From: Clostridia bacterium
Lineage (GTDB): Bacteria > Bacillota > Peptococcia > DRI-13 > SM3-B62
Direction: 5' to 3'
DNA: 64,000 nt
NCBI GenBank assembly: GCA_018433675.1
Contig: JAHDQS010000001.1
Span: forward strand, 106,232-170,231
The position numbers and the translations under genes are program-made. Within the stretch, counting starts at the first letter, position 1, and each line of letters begins with the position of its first letter. Positions 45,904 through 56,182 of the stretch are shown here, in pieces. The notes beneath the pieces were generated by a model. It was not told the DNA's origin, made no database searches, and was given only the letters and a program-made list of their open reading frames with translations.

Positions 45904-47007
45904 TTAGGCTCTTATGGGCAATAACAGGTAAATAAATTCTGTCGCGCTGTCCGGCCTAATAATACTGGCGCTTTGTGCCCCGGTCAACTCAAAATAAACA
46001 TTCTCTTCATCAAGCACTCTTAAAGCATCAAGAATATACTTGGAATTAAAAAGTATATTTACGTCGTCCCCTTCTTTTTCAGTGTTTATTAATTCATAGC
46101 CGTGTCCCATTTCCGATTGAGAGGAAACAACAACAGTATCTCCCTGAATCTTTACCCCAATTGTGTTGCTTTTATCATTTGCCTGTGTAAAAAGGGAAAT
46201 ACGCTCAACAGCCTCTGATAATTTCTTCTTGTTAACCTTCATCTTGATGTTGTACTCCAATGGTACAACTTGCCGATAATTTGGAAATTCGCCTTCCAGC
46301 AAGCGGCAGACCACTCGGATATTTAAATGCTTAAAAGACGCCAAATTATCTGTAATAATTATACAACAAGTTTCGTCATCTTCATACATCAGCCGGGCTA
46401 ACTCTCCTAAAATTTTTGCAGGAATAATGCACTTTACAACTTCCTCACTTTTATTATCAACGTTAATTTGACGGAAGGCCAAACGATGAGTATCAGTAGC
46501 GACCAATCTAAATTTATCTCCTTCAAATTCACAAAGGATACCCGTAAACAAAGGCCTTATTTCATCAGCGCTTGCAGCAAATACTGTTTGCTTGATCATT
46601 TGTTTAAAAACCTGGGTGTTCAGTTCAAACTTATTTCCCTCTGTTACCTCCGGAATTTTGGGAAAATCTGCAGACGGTAAAGTTTTAATTGATAATTGAG
46701 ATTCCTCGTAACTAATAGATAATAAACCTTCCTCCAATAATTCCATTGTGACAGCCGCATCCGGAAGTCTCCTCACTATTTCCGTGAAATGTCGCGCAGG
46801 TACAATGGCTGTCCCTTCAACGAGCACCTCTGCCGGTACATAACATTCAATGCTGATATCAAGATCAGTTGCTGTAAAGTAGACAAAACCGTTCCTGGTA
46901 TCGATTTTAATGCACAAAAGAATGGGAGAAGTACTTCTTGTACTGATGGCCCTTTGAATAGCCATAACTCCGGTCAGTAAATTTGACCTAGTGATAGTAA
47001 TTTTCAT
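45904..47007 (-). CDS. dnaN: DNA polymerase III beta subunit (sliding clamp)
   Basis: 367 residues: three copies of the clamp fold (about 1-120, 121-245, 246-367), starting MKITITRSNLLTGVMAIQRA and ending EFIYLLLPIRA; the hydrophobic protein-binding pocket lies in the C-terminal part. Encircles DNA and tethers polymerases. Second gene of dnaA-dnaN, 233 bases after dnaA. Full length. Confidence 0.97.
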   Translation of the reverse strand: MKITITRSNLLTGVMAIQRAISTRSTSPILLCIKIDTRNGFVYFTATDLDISIECYVPAEVLVEGTAIVPARHFTEIVRRLPDAAVTMELLEEGLLSISYEESQLSIKTLPSADFPKIPEVTEGNKFELNTQVFKQMIKQTVFAASADEIRPLFTGILCEFEGDKFRLVATDTHRLAFRQINVDNKSEEVVKCIIPAKILGELARLMYEDDETCCIIITDNLASFKHLNIRVVCRLLEGEFPNYRQVVPLEYNIKMKVNKKKLSEAVERISLFTQANDKSNTIGVKIQGDTVVVSSQSEMGHGYELINTEKEGDDVNILFNSKYILDALRVLDEENVYFELTGAQSASIIRPDSATEFIYLLLPIRA

Positions 47008-47129
47008 AAAAACATCCTCCGTTTGATATTTTTATTTTTATATATATAAAATAGTAGTAATAGTAATAAGGGGTGTGGAAAAGTGAAGAAGCGGTTTTAA
47101 AAGAGTAGTTACATGGGCTAAAGGGGCTT

Positions 47130-47240
47130 AATAAAATGTGGACAAGTAAGTCAGCCTGTCCACATTATCCCGCTAATAAAAATATATCACATTTTGTCCA
47201 CATACAAAAAACAATTTATCATTAGGTTTGTCCACATTAA
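47130..47240. other. Origin part between dnaA and dnaN: DnaA boxes
   Basis: Four DnaA-box-like nonamers: TGTGGACAA (47137-47145, inverted), CTGTCCACA (47156-47164), TTGTCCACA (47194-47202) and TTGTCCACA (47228-47236), in an AT-rich stretch. They differ from the consensus TTATCCACA mainly at position 3. Together with boxes upstream of dnaA they form a two-part oriC like that of Bacillus. Confidence 0.75.
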
Positions 47241-48575
47241 TCAATTTTGGACTCTATCTATCAACATTTTAACTATAGCGTCAAGATTAGGATCACTCTT
47301 AACATTTGAAGAGATCTTTTCATGAGCATGAATTACTGTTGAATGGTCGCGGCCGCCAAATTCCTCACCGATTTTTGGCAGAGAGAGATCGGTAAGTTCA
47401 CGGCATAAATACATGGCAATTTGCCTGGGAAAAGCGATATTACGTGTTTTTCTTTTGGTTTTAAAATCATCTATTCTAATATCAAAGTATTCTGCTACGG
47501 TTGATTGGATAGTATCGCTGGTTACTATTTTAGGACGGTTTTCAGGTAAAATATTTCTCAAGGCTTCAATGCAAATATCCATATTAATTTCTTTGTTAGA
47601 AAGGGAGGCATAAGCTATTAATCTAATCAAGGCTCCCTCAAGTTCACGAATATTTGATTGGATCTTATCTGCTATATAAAGAATGACATCATCAGGTATA
47701 TCGCGATAATTTTCCAATTCAGATTTTTTTCTTAGTATGGCTATTCTTGTCTCCAGGTCAGGTGGTTGAATATCAGTGATTAATCCCCATTCAAAGCGGG
47801 AGCGCAAACGGTCTTCTAAAGTCGGAATATCTTTAGGGGGACGGTCACTGGAAATTATAATTTGTTTATTTGCCTCGTGCAGGGCGTTAAAGGTATGGAA
47901 AAATTCTTCCTGAGTTCTTTCCTTTTTGGCAAGAAACTGAATATCATCAATCAGCAGGACATCAATATTGCGATACTTATTCCTGAATTCTACCGGAGAG
48001 TCATGTTGTATGGCATCAATAAGCTCATTAGTGAATTTTTCTGAGGTGACATACAGTACTTGTAAATTATGATGGTTCTGCAGTACATAATGTCCGATAG
48101 CATGCATCAAATGAGTTTTACCAAGGCCGACACCGCCGTAAATAAAGAAAGGATTATAGGCTTTGGCAATAGCCTCGGAAACAGCAAGAGAAGCCGCATG
48201 GGCAAAACGGTTACTATTACCTACAACAAACGTATCGAAAACATATTTAGGATTCAACGTATTAGCCCCAAAAAAATCAAGGTTTGTATTATTCTTCTTA
48301 ACTTTAGTATTATCGCCCTCTTGTCCGGCAATTATGAATTTTAGAGAAACTTCCTTTTTCAATACCCGAGTAGCCTTATTCTTAATTAAATCATAATAAC
48401 GGGTTTCGAGCCAATCCTTAGCGAATTCATTAGGCACAACTACGGTCAAAAAATAGTCATCAAATGAATATAAGTATGTAGATCTAAACCAGGTATCATA
48501 GCTGGGACGGGAAAGTTCATTCTCTAATAGCAGCAGAATTGATTGCCAGATTTCTGTTAATTGATTTTTGACCAT
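47241..48575 (-). CDS. dnaA: Chromosomal replication initiator DnaA
   Basis: About 444 residues. Domain I (about 1-85), AAA+ domain with Walker [17 protein letters not shown], Walker B LLIDDIQF, arginine finger region RSRFEWG, and the C-terminal DNA-binding domain with the signature [15 protein letters not shown]. It binds DnaA boxes and melts the origin. ATG at 48575 follows GGAGG at 10 bases; the 10 upstream codons of the open frame are not used. Boxes overlap the region upstream of the gene, so autorepression is likely. Confidence 0.97.
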   Translation of the reverse strand: MVKNQLTEIWQSILLLLENELSRPSYDTWFRSTYLYSFDDYFLTVVVPNEFAKDWLETRYYDLIKNKATRVLKKEVSLKFIIAGQEGDNTKVKKNNTNLDFFGANTLNPKYVFDTFVVGNSNRFAHAASLAVSEAIAKAYNPFFIYGGVGLGKTHLMHAIGHYVLQNHHNLQVLYVTSEKFTNELIDAIQHDSPVEFRNKYRNIDVLLIDDIQFLAKKERTQEEFFHTFNALHEANKQIIISSDRPPKDIPTLEDRLRSRFEWGLITDIQPPDLETRIAILRKKSELENYRDIPDDVILYIADKIQSNIRELEGALIRLIAYASLSNKEINMDICIEALRNILPENRPKIVTSDTIQSTVAEYFDIRIDDFKTKRKTRNIAFPRQIAMYLCRELTDLSLPKIGEEFGGRDHSTVIHAHEKISSNVKSDPNLDAIVKMLIDRVQN

Positions 48576-48610
48576 AGATAATAACCTCCAAAGAATAGAA
48601 AACAATCATG

Positions 48611-48643
48611 TTATACACAGTATTATCCACATAGTGTGGATAA
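48611..48643. other. Origin part upstream of dnaA: cluster of DnaA boxes
   Basis: TTATACACA (48611-48619), TTATCCACA (48623-48631, perfect consensus) and TGTGGATAA (48635-48643, perfect, inverted). The last two are arranged head to head with 3 bases between. AT-rich sequence surrounds them. Gene strands diverge here. Confidence 0.85.
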
Positions 48644-48752
48644 AATAAATAAAAGCAAAACTGCGAGTAGTAAAACATGACCCGTGTCATTATCATATCA
48701 AAATAAAAAATAGTTATCAATAAGAAATAAAGACAACCGTAGTCTTAATTTC

Positions 48753-48781
48753 TTGACATCAACTGTTGGCTGATTTATAAT
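48753..48781 (+). promoter_or_regulatory. Consensus sigma-A promoter of rpmH
   Basis: TTGACA (48753-48758), a 17-base spacer and TATAAT (48776-48781), both boxes perfect. Transcription starts about 55 bases before rpmH. Confidence 0.85.
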
Positions 48782-48841
48782 CTTTCTTGTATCTTATATA
48801 ATTAAAGAAAGCGTAATGGCAGTGTGCCAGGGGGTGTGAAA

Positions 48842-48976
48842 GTGAAGAGGACATATCAGCCGAAAAATCGTAAACATAAACGAGTGCACGGGTTTTTAGC
48901 AAGAATGAAAACAACCAGCGGGCGCAAGGTAATTAAACGTAGAAGATTGAGAGATAGAAAGAGATTATCGGTATAG
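48842..48976 (+). CDS. rpmH: 50S ribosomal protein L34
   Basis: 44 residues, [20 protein letters not shown], then [17 protein letters not shown]: the whole basic L34. The start is GTG at 48842 with GGGGGTG upstream; the gene is too short to stand out as an open frame. First gene right of the origin, in the conserved order rpmH-rnpA-yidD-yidC-jag. A perfect promoter lies upstream and a terminator-like hairpin directly after. Confidence 0.96.
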   Translation: MKRTYQPKNRKHKRVHGFLARMKTTSGRKVIKRRRLRDRKRLSV

Positions 48977-48977
48977 G

Positions 48978-48998
48978 GGCCACTACTTGTGGCCTTTT
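48978..48998 (+). terminator. Terminator/attenuator after rpmH
   Basis: GGCCAC (48978-48983) and GTGGCC (48989-48994) pair around TACTT, followed by TTTT. It probably reduces readthrough into rnpA, fitting the far higher need for L34. Confidence 0.7.
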
Positions 48999-49055
48999 AT
49001 AATATTATATTAAAATAGTCTCAAATACGAAAAAAATAATATTAAGGGTGATAGA

Positions 49056-49424
49056 TTGTTAAAGAGGCACTTTCGTTTAAAAAATAAAAAAGAATTTAAC
49101 AGAGTTTATAACGAAGGGAAATCGGTGTATGATCGTTATCTTGTTCTAAGTTATATAAAAAGGGAGAACAGGGAAAAAAATATAGATACACCCAGAATTG
49201 GTTTTGCCGTATCAAGAAAATTAGGTGGGGCTGTGGAGAGGAATAAAGTAAAAAGAATAATGCGAGAAGCAATTAAGCCACAAGCTAATAAAATCAAACC
49301 ATATCATGATATTATTTTTATCGGAAAAAGAAAAATTAAAGGAATTTCCTATGGGGATGTTGAAAAGAGTATGCTAGTTCTTTTAATGAAAGCAGGGTTA
49401 TTGGACAAGGACGAAAAGAAATGA
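49056..49424 (+). CDS. rnpA: Ribonuclease P protein component
   Basis: 122 residues, basic. Signature stretch [21 protein letters not shown] contains the RNR-like motif that contacts the P RNA; it starts [20 protein letters not shown]. Assists the RNA enzyme in trimming tRNA 5' ends. TTG start at 49056 with AAGGGTGA upstream; no better start exists. Overlaps yidD by ATGA. Confidence 0.96.
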   Translation: MLKRHFRLKNKKEFNRVYNEGKSVYDRYLVLSYIKRENREKNIDTPRIGFAVSRKLGGAVERNKVKRIMREAIKPQANKIKPYHDIIFIGKRKIKGISYGDVEKSMLVLLMKAGLLDKDEKK

Positions 49425-49633
49425 TAAAAAATCTTTTATTGTTAATAATAAGGGGTTATCAGATTTTTATATCGCCGCTTTTGGGACAAACTTGCAGATT
49501 TTATCCGTCATGTTCGGTCTATGCCTATCAGGCATTGGAAAAATATGGTGTTTGCAGAGGTTCTTGGCTGGCGCTTAAAAGGGTTTGCAAGTGTCATCCG
49601 TTTAACCCGGGTGGATATGACCCTGTTAAATAA
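49421..49633 (+). CDS. yidD: Membrane protein insertion efficiency factor YidD
   Basis: 70 residues with the family core [31 protein letters not shown]-type signature (split here: [18 protein letters not shown]) and [15 protein letters not shown] small peripheral membrane protein thought to help YidC insert proteins. Overlaps rnpA by 4 bases and lies before yidC, the conserved order. Confidence 0.95.
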   Translation: MIKNLLLLIIRGYQIFISPLLGQTCRFYPSCSVYAYQALEKYGVCRGSWLALKRVCKCHPFNPGGYDPVK

Positions 49634-49685
49634 AAAATAAGGAGGTGAAACTGTTACAAGAGAATAAGTTTGTAACAGGCAAGTA

Positions 49686-50366
49686 TTGGGTCAATTATGG
49701 TCTATGTTACTACAGGGAATAAGTGCGTTATTAAGTTATTTATATGAATTAACCGTAACGATGGGGATACCTAGTTACGCTTTGGCTATAATTTTTTTAA
49801 CCTTGATTATCAAAATAATTACGTTTCCTCTCAATAACAAACAAATGAAGTCTATGAAAAAAATGCAAGAGGTGCAGCCATTAATTCAAGAGGTGCAAAA
49901 GAAATACAAAAAAAGTCCGGAAAAAGCCAATCAAAAGGTAATGGAGATATATAAAGAATATAAGGTCAATCCGATGTCAGGATGTTTGCCGTTAGTAATA
50001 CAAATGCCAATACTATTTGCGCTTTTTAGGACATTACAGTCTTTTCAGTATAACGATTTGGGCTCGGGTTTTTTATGGGTGGAGCACTTAATGAATCCCG
50101 ATCCGATCATTATTCCGATAATAGTGGCTCTAACAACGTTTCTACAGTCGAAGGTTTCGACTCCGAGTACCGCCGGAAATTCGGCGGGGGCTTCAACGCA
50201 AAAAACAATGCTTTATTTTATGCCGTTGATGATTGGATATATGAGTACAAGATTTCCAGCCGGTTTATCATTGTATTGGATATTTAATAATGTCTTTGGC
50301 GTGCTCCAGCAATTATTGATTAACCGTAAGCCTACCTTAGCGAAGGGGGAAATTGAAGAAAAATGA
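49686..50366 (+). CDS. yidC: Membrane protein insertase YidC/OxaA
   Basis: About 226 residues, five predicted membrane helices, short Gram-positive form. Seen: FPLNNKQMKSMKKMQEVQP, the cytoplasmic helical hairpin (QKKYKKSPEKANQKVMEIYK), PMSGCLPLVIQMPILFALF, and the late helix FPAGLSLYWIFNNVFGVLQQ. Unlike most it lacks an obvious lipoprotein signal peptide. Start uncertain: TTG 49686 (weak AGG) or ATG 49704; the strong GGAGG at 49641 is not followed by a start in this frame. The stop overlaps jag by ATGA. Confidence 0.94.
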   Translation: MGQLWSMLLQGISALLSYLYELTVTMGIPSYALAIIFLTLIIKIITFPLNNKQMKSMKKMQEVQPLIQEVQKKYKKSPEKANQKVMEIYKEYKVNPMSGCLPLVIQMPILFALFRTLQSFQYNDLGSGFLWVEHLMNPDPIIIPIIVALTTFLQSKVSTPSTAGNSAGASTQKTMLYFMPLMIGYMSTRFPAGLSLYWIFNNVFGVLQQLLINRKPTLAKGEIEEK

Positions 50367-50989
50367 GTACCATCGAAATAACTGGCAGAACGGTGGAAGA
50401 AGCTATCAAAAGGGCTGTTAAGGAGTTTAATGTTACAAAAGACAATCTCAAGATAGAAGTGATGGAAGAAGCAAGTAAAGGATTTTTAGGAATTATCGGA
50501 GGTAAGGAAGCTAGAATAAAAGCAAGTATTGCCGAATCACCTCTTGATGTGGCTAAAAAGTACCTAGAGAATGTCATAAGTAAAATAGGAATATCGACAA
50601 AAATAGAGATATTAAAAAATAGTGAGTATACGAGATTTGTTCTTTATGGAGAAAAATTAGGTGTTTTAATAGGCAGAAGAGGAGAGACACTGGATGCCAT
50701 TCAGTATTTGGTAAATATAGTAGCGAATAAAAATGCGGATAATAGGGTTAAGATAGTGTTGGATGCGGAAGGTTATCGGCAACGCAGAGAAGATACCTTA
50801 AGAAGACTGGCCCGTAGGATGGAAGAAAAGGTGAAAAGGACGGAAACGGAAGTTGTCTTAGAACCAATGAGTCCCCAGGAAAGAAGGATTATTCACACAG
50901 CGTTACAGGATAGTGAATATGTAAGGACGTTAAGCGAAGGACAAGAACCATATAGAAAGGTTGTTATTTATCCCATAAGTCGCTATTAG
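50363..50989 (+). CDS. jag: RNA-binding protein Jag/KhpB (SpoIIIJ-associated)
   Basis: 208 residues in three parts: Jag-N (about 1-50, MSTIEITGRTVEEAIKRAVK), a KH domain with GKLGVLIGRRGETLDAIQY-type GxxG loop (about 75-150) and a C-terminal R3H domain (MSPQERRIIHTALQDSEYV, about 150-208). RNA-binding regulator of cell elongation and division in other Firmicutes. Follows yidC with a 4-base overlap. A terminator follows. Confidence 0.95.
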   Translation: MSTIEITGRTVEEAIKRAVKEFNVTKDNLKIEVMEEASKGFLGIIGGKEARIKASIAESPLDVAKKYLENVISKIGISTKIEILKNSEYTRFVLYGEKLGVLIGRRGETLDAIQYLVNIVANKNADNRVKIVLDAEGYRQRREDTLRRLARRMEEKVKRTETEVVLEPMSPQERRIIHTALQDSEYVRTLSEGQEPYRKVVIYPISRY

Positions 50990-51025
50990 CAGAGGCTCAA
51001 GAAAAAATGAGAATAAACAATTAAC

Positions 51026-51055
51026 AGCCTGGTTTTTTATTCCAGGCTCTTGTTG
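51026..51055 (+). terminator. Terminator after jag
   Basis: AGCCTGG (51026-51032) and CCAGGCT (51042-51048) pair around TTTTTTATT, followed by CTTGTTGTT. Separates the rpmH-jag unit from mnmE. Confidence 0.75.
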
Positions 51056-51072
51056 TTGATGGGGTGGAATAA

Positions 51073-52464
51073 ATGTATTTTGATACAATTTGTGCTATTG
51101 CGACGGCCATGGGAACAGCCGGGATCGGCATTGTGAGGATATCCGGCTGTGAAGCCGCTGAGATAGCCGAAAAGGTTTTTAGAAGTAAAAACGGAGAGTT
51201 GTTAGCAGATAAGCCCGGTTATAGCATCACTTACGGTATGGCAGTGGATGAGGAAGGGTTGTTTGTGGACGAAGTACTGGCCATGACTATGTGGGCTCCT
51301 AAGAGTTACACCGGGGAGGACGTAGTTGAGTTGCACTGTCACGGGGGCCGGATGGTAACAAAAAAAATACTGGAACTTGTTTTAAAAGTCGGGGCCCGCT
51401 TGGCAGAACCGGGAGAATTCAGTAAAAGGGCTTTTTTGAACGGCAAAATGGATTTAACAAAAGCCGAAGCAGTTATCGATATCATTAATGCTAAAACAGA
51501 AACTGCCGTTTATGCTGCGGGAAACAACCTTAAAGGCAGTATATATCATAGATTAAAAGAAATCAGTCGCCAGCTTATAGAGATATTGGCCTATCTGGAG
51601 GCAGATATCGACTATCCGGAAGAAGAATTATACAGATTTTCTTCTCAAGAACTGCTGGAAAGGATTCAGGAACAAAAGAATGAAATTGAAGGGCTATTAA
51701 AGACATATAAAAGTGGCAGGATTATGCGGGAAGGACTGAAGACAGCAATTATAGGCAAGCCGAATGTGGGTAAATCAAGCCTTCTAAATGCTGTTTTGAA
51801 CGCCGAAAGAGCCATAGTAACGGAAATTCCGGGAACAACCAGAGATATTATTGAGGAATACTATGATTTGGGAGGAATCCCTCTTGTTTTGATCGATACG
51901 GCCGGTATTCGCGAAACTAAGGATCAGATTGAAAAAATAGGGGTGGAAAAAACTCAAGAGAAGATTAAGGAAGCAGATATCATCCTTTATGTCCTTGATT
52001 TAGCCTCTGGTATTAGCCTTGAGGATTTAGAGCAAATCAAAGGGTTAAATAAAGAGAAGGTATTAGTGGTAATAAACAAAGTTGATTTGCGAGGCAGAGA
52101 GGTTGGAGAAGGAAAGGAAGAAGAAATACCAAGACTTTTACCCGGATATAAGCTTTTATTTATTTCAGCAAAGGAAAAGACAGGATTGTACGAACTCCAG
52201 GAGAGTATCAAGGAAAAAGTGTTTGCCGGAGATATGGAGATTAATGAAGAGCCATTATTAGCGAATGTAAGACAAAAGGATTCATTAGAGAAGGCTTTCT
52301 TATCAATTAAAAATGCTGAAGACGCGGTTAAGGCAGATATTCCCACGGATATGGCGGCTATAGACCTCAAACAAGCACTTTTAAGCATAGGAGAAGTGAC
52401 CGGCGAGACACTGGATGATGAGATTGTAGACAAAATATTTTCCGAGTTCTGCTTAGGGAAGTAA
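51073..52464 (+). CDS. mnmE: tRNA uridine-5-carboxymethylaminomethyl GTPase MnmE
   Basis: 463 residues. N-terminal folate-binding domain ([20 protein letters not shown]), helical domain, G domain with G1 [15 protein letters not shown], switch [14 protein letters not shown] and NKVD, and the C-terminal FCLGK with the conserved Cys. With MnmG it modifies U34 of tRNAs decoding split codon boxes. Start 51073. Followed by mnmG 13 bases on. Confidence 0.97.
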   Translation: MYFDTICAIATAMGTAGIGIVRISGCEAAEIAEKVFRSKNGELLADKPGYSITYGMAVDEEGLFVDEVLAMTMWAPKSYTGEDVVELHCHGGRMVTKKILELVLKVGARLAEPGEFSKRAFLNGKMDLTKAEAVIDIINAKTETAVYAAGNNLKGSIYHRLKEISRQLIEILAYLEADIDYPEEELYRFSSQELLERIQEQKNEIEGLLKTYKSGRIMREGLKTAIIGKPNVGKSSLLNAVLNAERAIVTEIPGTTRDIIEEYYDLGGIPLVLIDTAGIRETKDQIEKIGVEKTQEKIKEADIILYVLDLASGISLEDLEQIKGLNKEKVLVVINKVDLRGREVGEGKEEEIPRLLPGYKLLFISAKEKTGLYELQESIKEKVFAGDMEINEEPLLANVRQKDSLEKAFLSIKNAEDAVKADIPTDMAAIDLKQALLSIGEVTGETLDDEIVDKIFSEFCLGK

Positions 52465-52477
52465 GGGGGAGAAAGGC

Positions 52478-54364
52478 ATGTCGTATATAGCGGGAGAGTA
52501 TGATTGTGCAATTGTGGGGGCAGGACATGCCGGCTGTGAAGCGGCATTGGCTTGTGCGCGGATGGGTTGCAGCACCGTAATATTTACCATCTCCATAGAA
52601 AATGTCGCTTTAATGGCCTGCAATCCATCCTTAGGGGGACCGGCTAAAGCAAATATAGTGAGAGAGATAGATGCTTTAGGGGGAGAAATGGGAAAAAACA
52701 TGGATGCGGCATGCATTCAAGCCCGTCTTTTAAATACCGGGAAGGGGCCGGCTGTTTATGCAATAAGAGGACAAGCCGATAAAACAACATATCAGACCAG
52801 AATGATAAGAGTCTTGCAAAGCCAAGAAAACCTGAGTCTTAAACAGGCGATGGTGGAAAAGATTATTTTAGACGAAAACCAAGAAGTTTCGGCGGTTGAA
52901 ACAGAAACAGGAGCAATATATCGTACAAAAACAGTGATATTATGCACCGGAACGTATCTTAACGGTAAAATAATCATCGGGGAGGTAAATTATCAGGGTG
53001 GACCAAACGGACAGAGGGCTTCAATAAACTTGTCAGGTAATATGAAGGGGCAGGGGATTGAGATTGGGAGGTTTAAAACCGGCACACCGGCAAGGGTAGA
53101 CAAGAAAACCCTCAAGTTGGGGAAAATGGCGGTGCAGCCGGGGGACGAGGAAGAACTGTACTTTTCTTTTCTGACAGAAGGACCGAATAAGCATAATGTT
53201 CCCTGCTATTTAACATACACGAATAAAACAACCCATCAGGTAATCAATGATAACATTCACTTATCGCCGTTGTTTAGCGGGAAGATAGAAGGTGTTGGGC
53301 CGAGATACTGTCCGTCGATTGAGGATAAGGTGGTAAGATTTGCAGATAAGGACAAGCACCAAATATTTATAGAGCCGGAAGGGCTTGAAACAGAAGAAAT
53401 GTATGTACAGGGAATGTCCTCCAGTATGCCGGAAGAAGTGCAGTTAAAATTTCTGCGGACCGTGGAAGGCATGGAAGACGTTGAGGTAGTGAGAATCGGT
53501 TATGCAATTGAATACGATTATGTGATACCGACGCAGTTGAGGTTGTCCCTGGAAATGAAAAACTACGGAGGCTTGTTTTGTGCCGGACAGATCAACGGTT
53601 CTTCAGGATATGAAGAAGCCGCTGCCCAAGGATTGATGGCTGGGATTAATGCCGCACTGAAAATAGCCAATAAGGAGCCCTTTTTCCTAAAAAGATCCGA
53701 GGCGTACATTGGAGTTTTAATAGACGATTTGGTAACAAAGGGGACTAATGAGCCTTATCGGATGATGACTTCCCGAGCGGAATACCGATTGATTTTAAGA
53801 CAGGACAATGCTGATTTGCGGCTGACTGAGAAGGGAAGAAGGCTTGGGTTGGTCTCGGATGAAAGATATGAGAGATATCTTAAGAAAAAAGCGACAATAG
53901 AAGAGGAACTGGCGCGCTTAAAACAAGTAACTATCACCCCATCACAAGAAAAGCTGGAGGAAATGTTGAGAAAGAAACAGAGTCCGCCCCTGCGCAGAGG
54001 TATTACGCTTTATGAGTTGTTAAGGCGGCCGGAAGTAAGGTACCGGGATTTGGTGGAAATAGGGCTGGGGAAAGAATTGCGTCCTGAGGTTACACAACAG
54101 CTGGAAATCCAAATTAAATACGAAGGATACATCGAAAAACAAAAAGCCCAGGTCGAGAGATTCGAAAGACTCGAAGGGAAACGATTACCCCCAGATCTCG
54201 TTTATTCGGAAATAGAGGGTATCTCAGTGGAAGCGCGGCAGAAACTGGAAAAGCTCAAGCCGGAATCGATCGGACAAGCGTCCCGTATTTCGGGAGTATC
54301 GCCTGCCGATATCTCGGTATTGTTGGTGTATATGGAGCAAAAGAGGCAAAAAAGGGGAAAATGA
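52478..54364 (+). CDS. mnmG: tRNA uridine-5-carboxymethylaminomethyl modification enzyme MnmG
   Basis: 628 residues. FAD-binding GxGxxG as [20 protein letters not shown], then [31 protein letters not shown], and [21 protein letters not shown]-terminal helical domain that contacts MnmE and tRNA. Partner of the upstream mnmE. The stop overlaps the rsmG start. Confidence 0.97.
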   Translation: MSYIAGEYDCAIVGAGHAGCEAALACARMGCSTVIFTISIENVALMACNPSLGGPAKANIVREIDALGGEMGKNMDAACIQARLLNTGKGPAVYAIRGQADKTTYQTRMIRVLQSQENLSLKQAMVEKIILDENQEVSAVETETGAIYRTKTVILCTGTYLNGKIIIGEVNYQGGPNGQRASINLSGNMKGQGIEIGRFKTGTPARVDKKTLKLGKMAVQPGDEEELYFSFLTEGPNKHNVPCYLTYTNKTTHQVINDNIHLSPLFSGKIEGVGPRYCPSIEDKVVRFADKDKHQIFIEPEGLETEEMYVQGMSSSMPEEVQLKFLRTVEGMEDVEVVRIGYAIEYDYVIPTQLRLSLEMKNYGGLFCAGQINGSSGYEEAAAQGLMAGINAALKIANKEPFFLKRSEAYIGVLIDDLVTKGTNEPYRMMTSRAEYRLILRQDNADLRLTEKGRRLGLVSDERYERYLKKKATIEEELARLKQVTITPSQEKLEEMLRKKQSPPLRRGITLYELLRRPEVRYRDLVEIGLGKELRPEVTQQLEIQIKYEGYIEKQKAQVERFERLEGKRLPPDLVYSEIEGISVEARQKLEKLKPESIGQASRISGVSPADISVLLVYMEQKRQKRGK

Positions 54365-55077
54365 TGGACGGGATGAAGTTAAAAAGAATGTTAAAAGATA
54401 ACGGTATCGAAGTGTCAAATAGTCAGCTGGAGAAGTTTGAATTATTTTTAAAGGAATTAGAGGAGTGGAACAAGAGGTTTAACTTAACTGCCCTCAAAGA
54501 CGAAAACGAGGTTATCATTAAACATATTTACGATTCTTTGCTCATCATATCAAACGCTAACTGGCAGAAAGAAGCGAAGGTAATTGATGTCGGAACGGGG
54601 GCAGGATTTCCCGGATTACCTCTGAAGATAATGAATGAAGAATTGGAAATCACCTTAGTAGATTCAACCGAAAAGAAAAAGGAATTCCTAGAGCACATTA
54701 TAAAAATATTGAAGCTGGACAAAGCAACAGCGCTCCATGCCAGAGCGGAAGAGTTGGGGCAAAGGGAAGAATATAGGGAGATTTACGATATTGCGGTGGC
54801 AAGGGCAGTAGCTAAACTGCCTGTTCTTTTGGAATATTGCCTGCCATTAGTGAAGGTAGGAGGCATATTTATAGCCTATAAGGGAAGTAAGGCCACGGAA
54901 GAATTAGCAAGCTCCGTCAAGGCACTACAAGAGTTAGGCGGAAAAGTCGAGAGGATGACCGAACTCTCTTTACCCGAGGGCCAAGGGAAAAGAGTGCTGA
55001 TAGAAATTAGAAAAGAGAGGCAAACAGATAAAAAATATCCTCGCAGAATAGGAGTGGCAACAAAAAGGCCTCTTTAA
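54361..55077 (+). CDS. rsmG: 16S rRNA (guanine527-N7)-methyltransferase RsmG
   Basis: 238 residues. SAM-dependent methyltransferase with [33 protein letters not shown] and [19 protein letters not shown]. Methylates G527 of 16S rRNA; loss gives low-level streptomycin resistance in other bacteria. Two adjacent ATG codons; the first overlaps the mnmG stop. Ends about 85 bases before noc. Confidence 0.96.
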   Translation: MMDGMKLKRMLKDNGIEVSNSQLEKFELFLKELEEWNKRFNLTALKDENEVIIKHIYDSLLIISNANWQKEAKVIDVGTGAGFPGLPLKIMNEELEITLVDSTEKKKEFLEHIIKILKLDKATALHARAEELGQREEYREIYDIAVARAVAKLPVLLEYCLPLVKVGGIFIAYKGSKATEELASSVKALQELGGKVERMTELSLPEGQGKRVLIEIRKERQTDKKYPRRIGVATKRPL

Positions 55078-55162
55078 ATGGAAAAAAATAGAAATAAATA
55101 AAGGATATTTGCAGTTTAGCTAGAATAAAAAACCATATAAGAGGTGATGGGGGGGTCATGAG

Positions 55163-56008
55163 GTGAGGGAGTCAATATCAAAAATGTTTCGTGCCGGTAG
55201 CAGCGGTGTGGATGAAAGGAACAATACTGTCACGGAAGTTGATATAGTTAAAATAAAAGCAAACCCGTTCCAGCCAAGAAAATTCTTCGATCCTATCCAG
55301 ATGAAGGAACTGGCTAAATCTATAGAGGAATACGGCGTAATACAACCGATTATAGTAAGGAAGAACAGCGATTATTATGAATTGGTTGCTGGCGAAAGAA
55401 GGCTAAGGGCATCACAAGCAATAGGGATGGAGAAAATACCGGCAATAATTAAGGAATACAATAACAATGAGTTGGCAGAGATTGCCTTAATAGAAAACTT
55501 ACAGCGAGAGGATTTAAATTATTTTGAGGAAGCGGAAGGATACAGAAAGTTAATAACAGAATTCGATTTAACACAAGATGAAGTGGCCAAGAGGGTGGGT
55601 AAAAGCCAATCCACTATTGCTAACAAGCTAAGACTATTAAAACTACCGGAGGAAACGAGGAAAAACATTTCCCCGGAAGTGGTTACGGAGAGACATGCCA
55701 GAGCACTGCTGAAAATTAAGGATACGGCATTGCAAATTTCAGCCTTAAAAGAAATATACGAAAATGAGCTTAATGTTAGGGAAACAGATATGCTCGTGGA
55801 TAGAGTGATAAAGAGCGAAGAGGGCGGCAGCGAGAAAGAAACCGGAAAAAGAATAGTTAGAATATTTAAGGACATGAGAATCTATCTTAACACGATAAGG
55901 TCTGCCGTAAAAGCTATCAAATCAGCGGGAATAGATGTCAGAATACAGGAAAAGGAATACGATGAACATATTGAAGTATTAATTACGATTCCCAAGGGTA
56001 AAGGGTGA
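55163..56008 (+). CDS. noc: Nucleoid occlusion protein Noc (ParB family)
   Basis: 281 residues. ParB-type CTP-binding domain (IKANPFQPRKFFDPIQMKEL, VAGERRLRASQAIG, IALIENLQREDLN) and HTH (KRVGKSQSTIANKLRLLKLP). The N-terminal MRESISKMFRAG can form the short amphipathic helix by which Noc binds membrane. Its place between rsmG and parA is that of Noc in Bacillus; it prevents division over the nucleoid. GTG start after a G-rich ribosome site. Assigned noc by position and N-terminus, since the ParB fold alone does not separate it from Spo0J. Confidence 0.88.
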   Translation: MRESISKMFRAGSSGVDERNNTVTEVDIVKIKANPFQPRKFFDPIQMKELAKSIEEYGVIQPIIVRKNSDYYELVAGERRLRASQAIGMEKIPAIIKEYNNNELAEIALIENLQREDLNYFEEAEGYRKLITEFDLTQDEVAKRVGKSQSTIANKLRLLKLPEETRKNISPEVVTERHARALLKIKDTALQISALKEIYENELNVRETDMLVDRVIKSEEGGSEKETGKRIVRIFKDMRIYLNTIRSAVKAIKSAGIDVRIQEKEYDEHIEVLITIPKGKG

Positions 56009-56018
56009 GGCAAGCAAA

Positions 56019-56068
56019 TGTTTCACGTGAAACAGAGAAAGCCGCTAAAAAATGTTTCACGTGAAACA
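56019..56068. promoter_or_regulatory. parS: Two parS centromere sites
   Basis: Two perfect copies of TGTTTCACGTGAAACA at 56019-56034 and 56053-56068, 34 bases centre to centre, just after the noc stop. They are the loading sites for ParB/Spo0J. The second copy extends to AAAATG...CATTTTTTTT, so it also resembles a terminator of noc on the plus strand. Confidence 0.95.
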
Positions 56069-56182
56069 TTTTTTTTATACTTTCAGAAAGCACAAAATAA
56101 ATGGTTGCCAGGGGAAGGAACAAAGAAAAAGATGTTGAAATTAGAAAATGGGACAAAAGATATTAGGAGATGAGGTAAGAAA

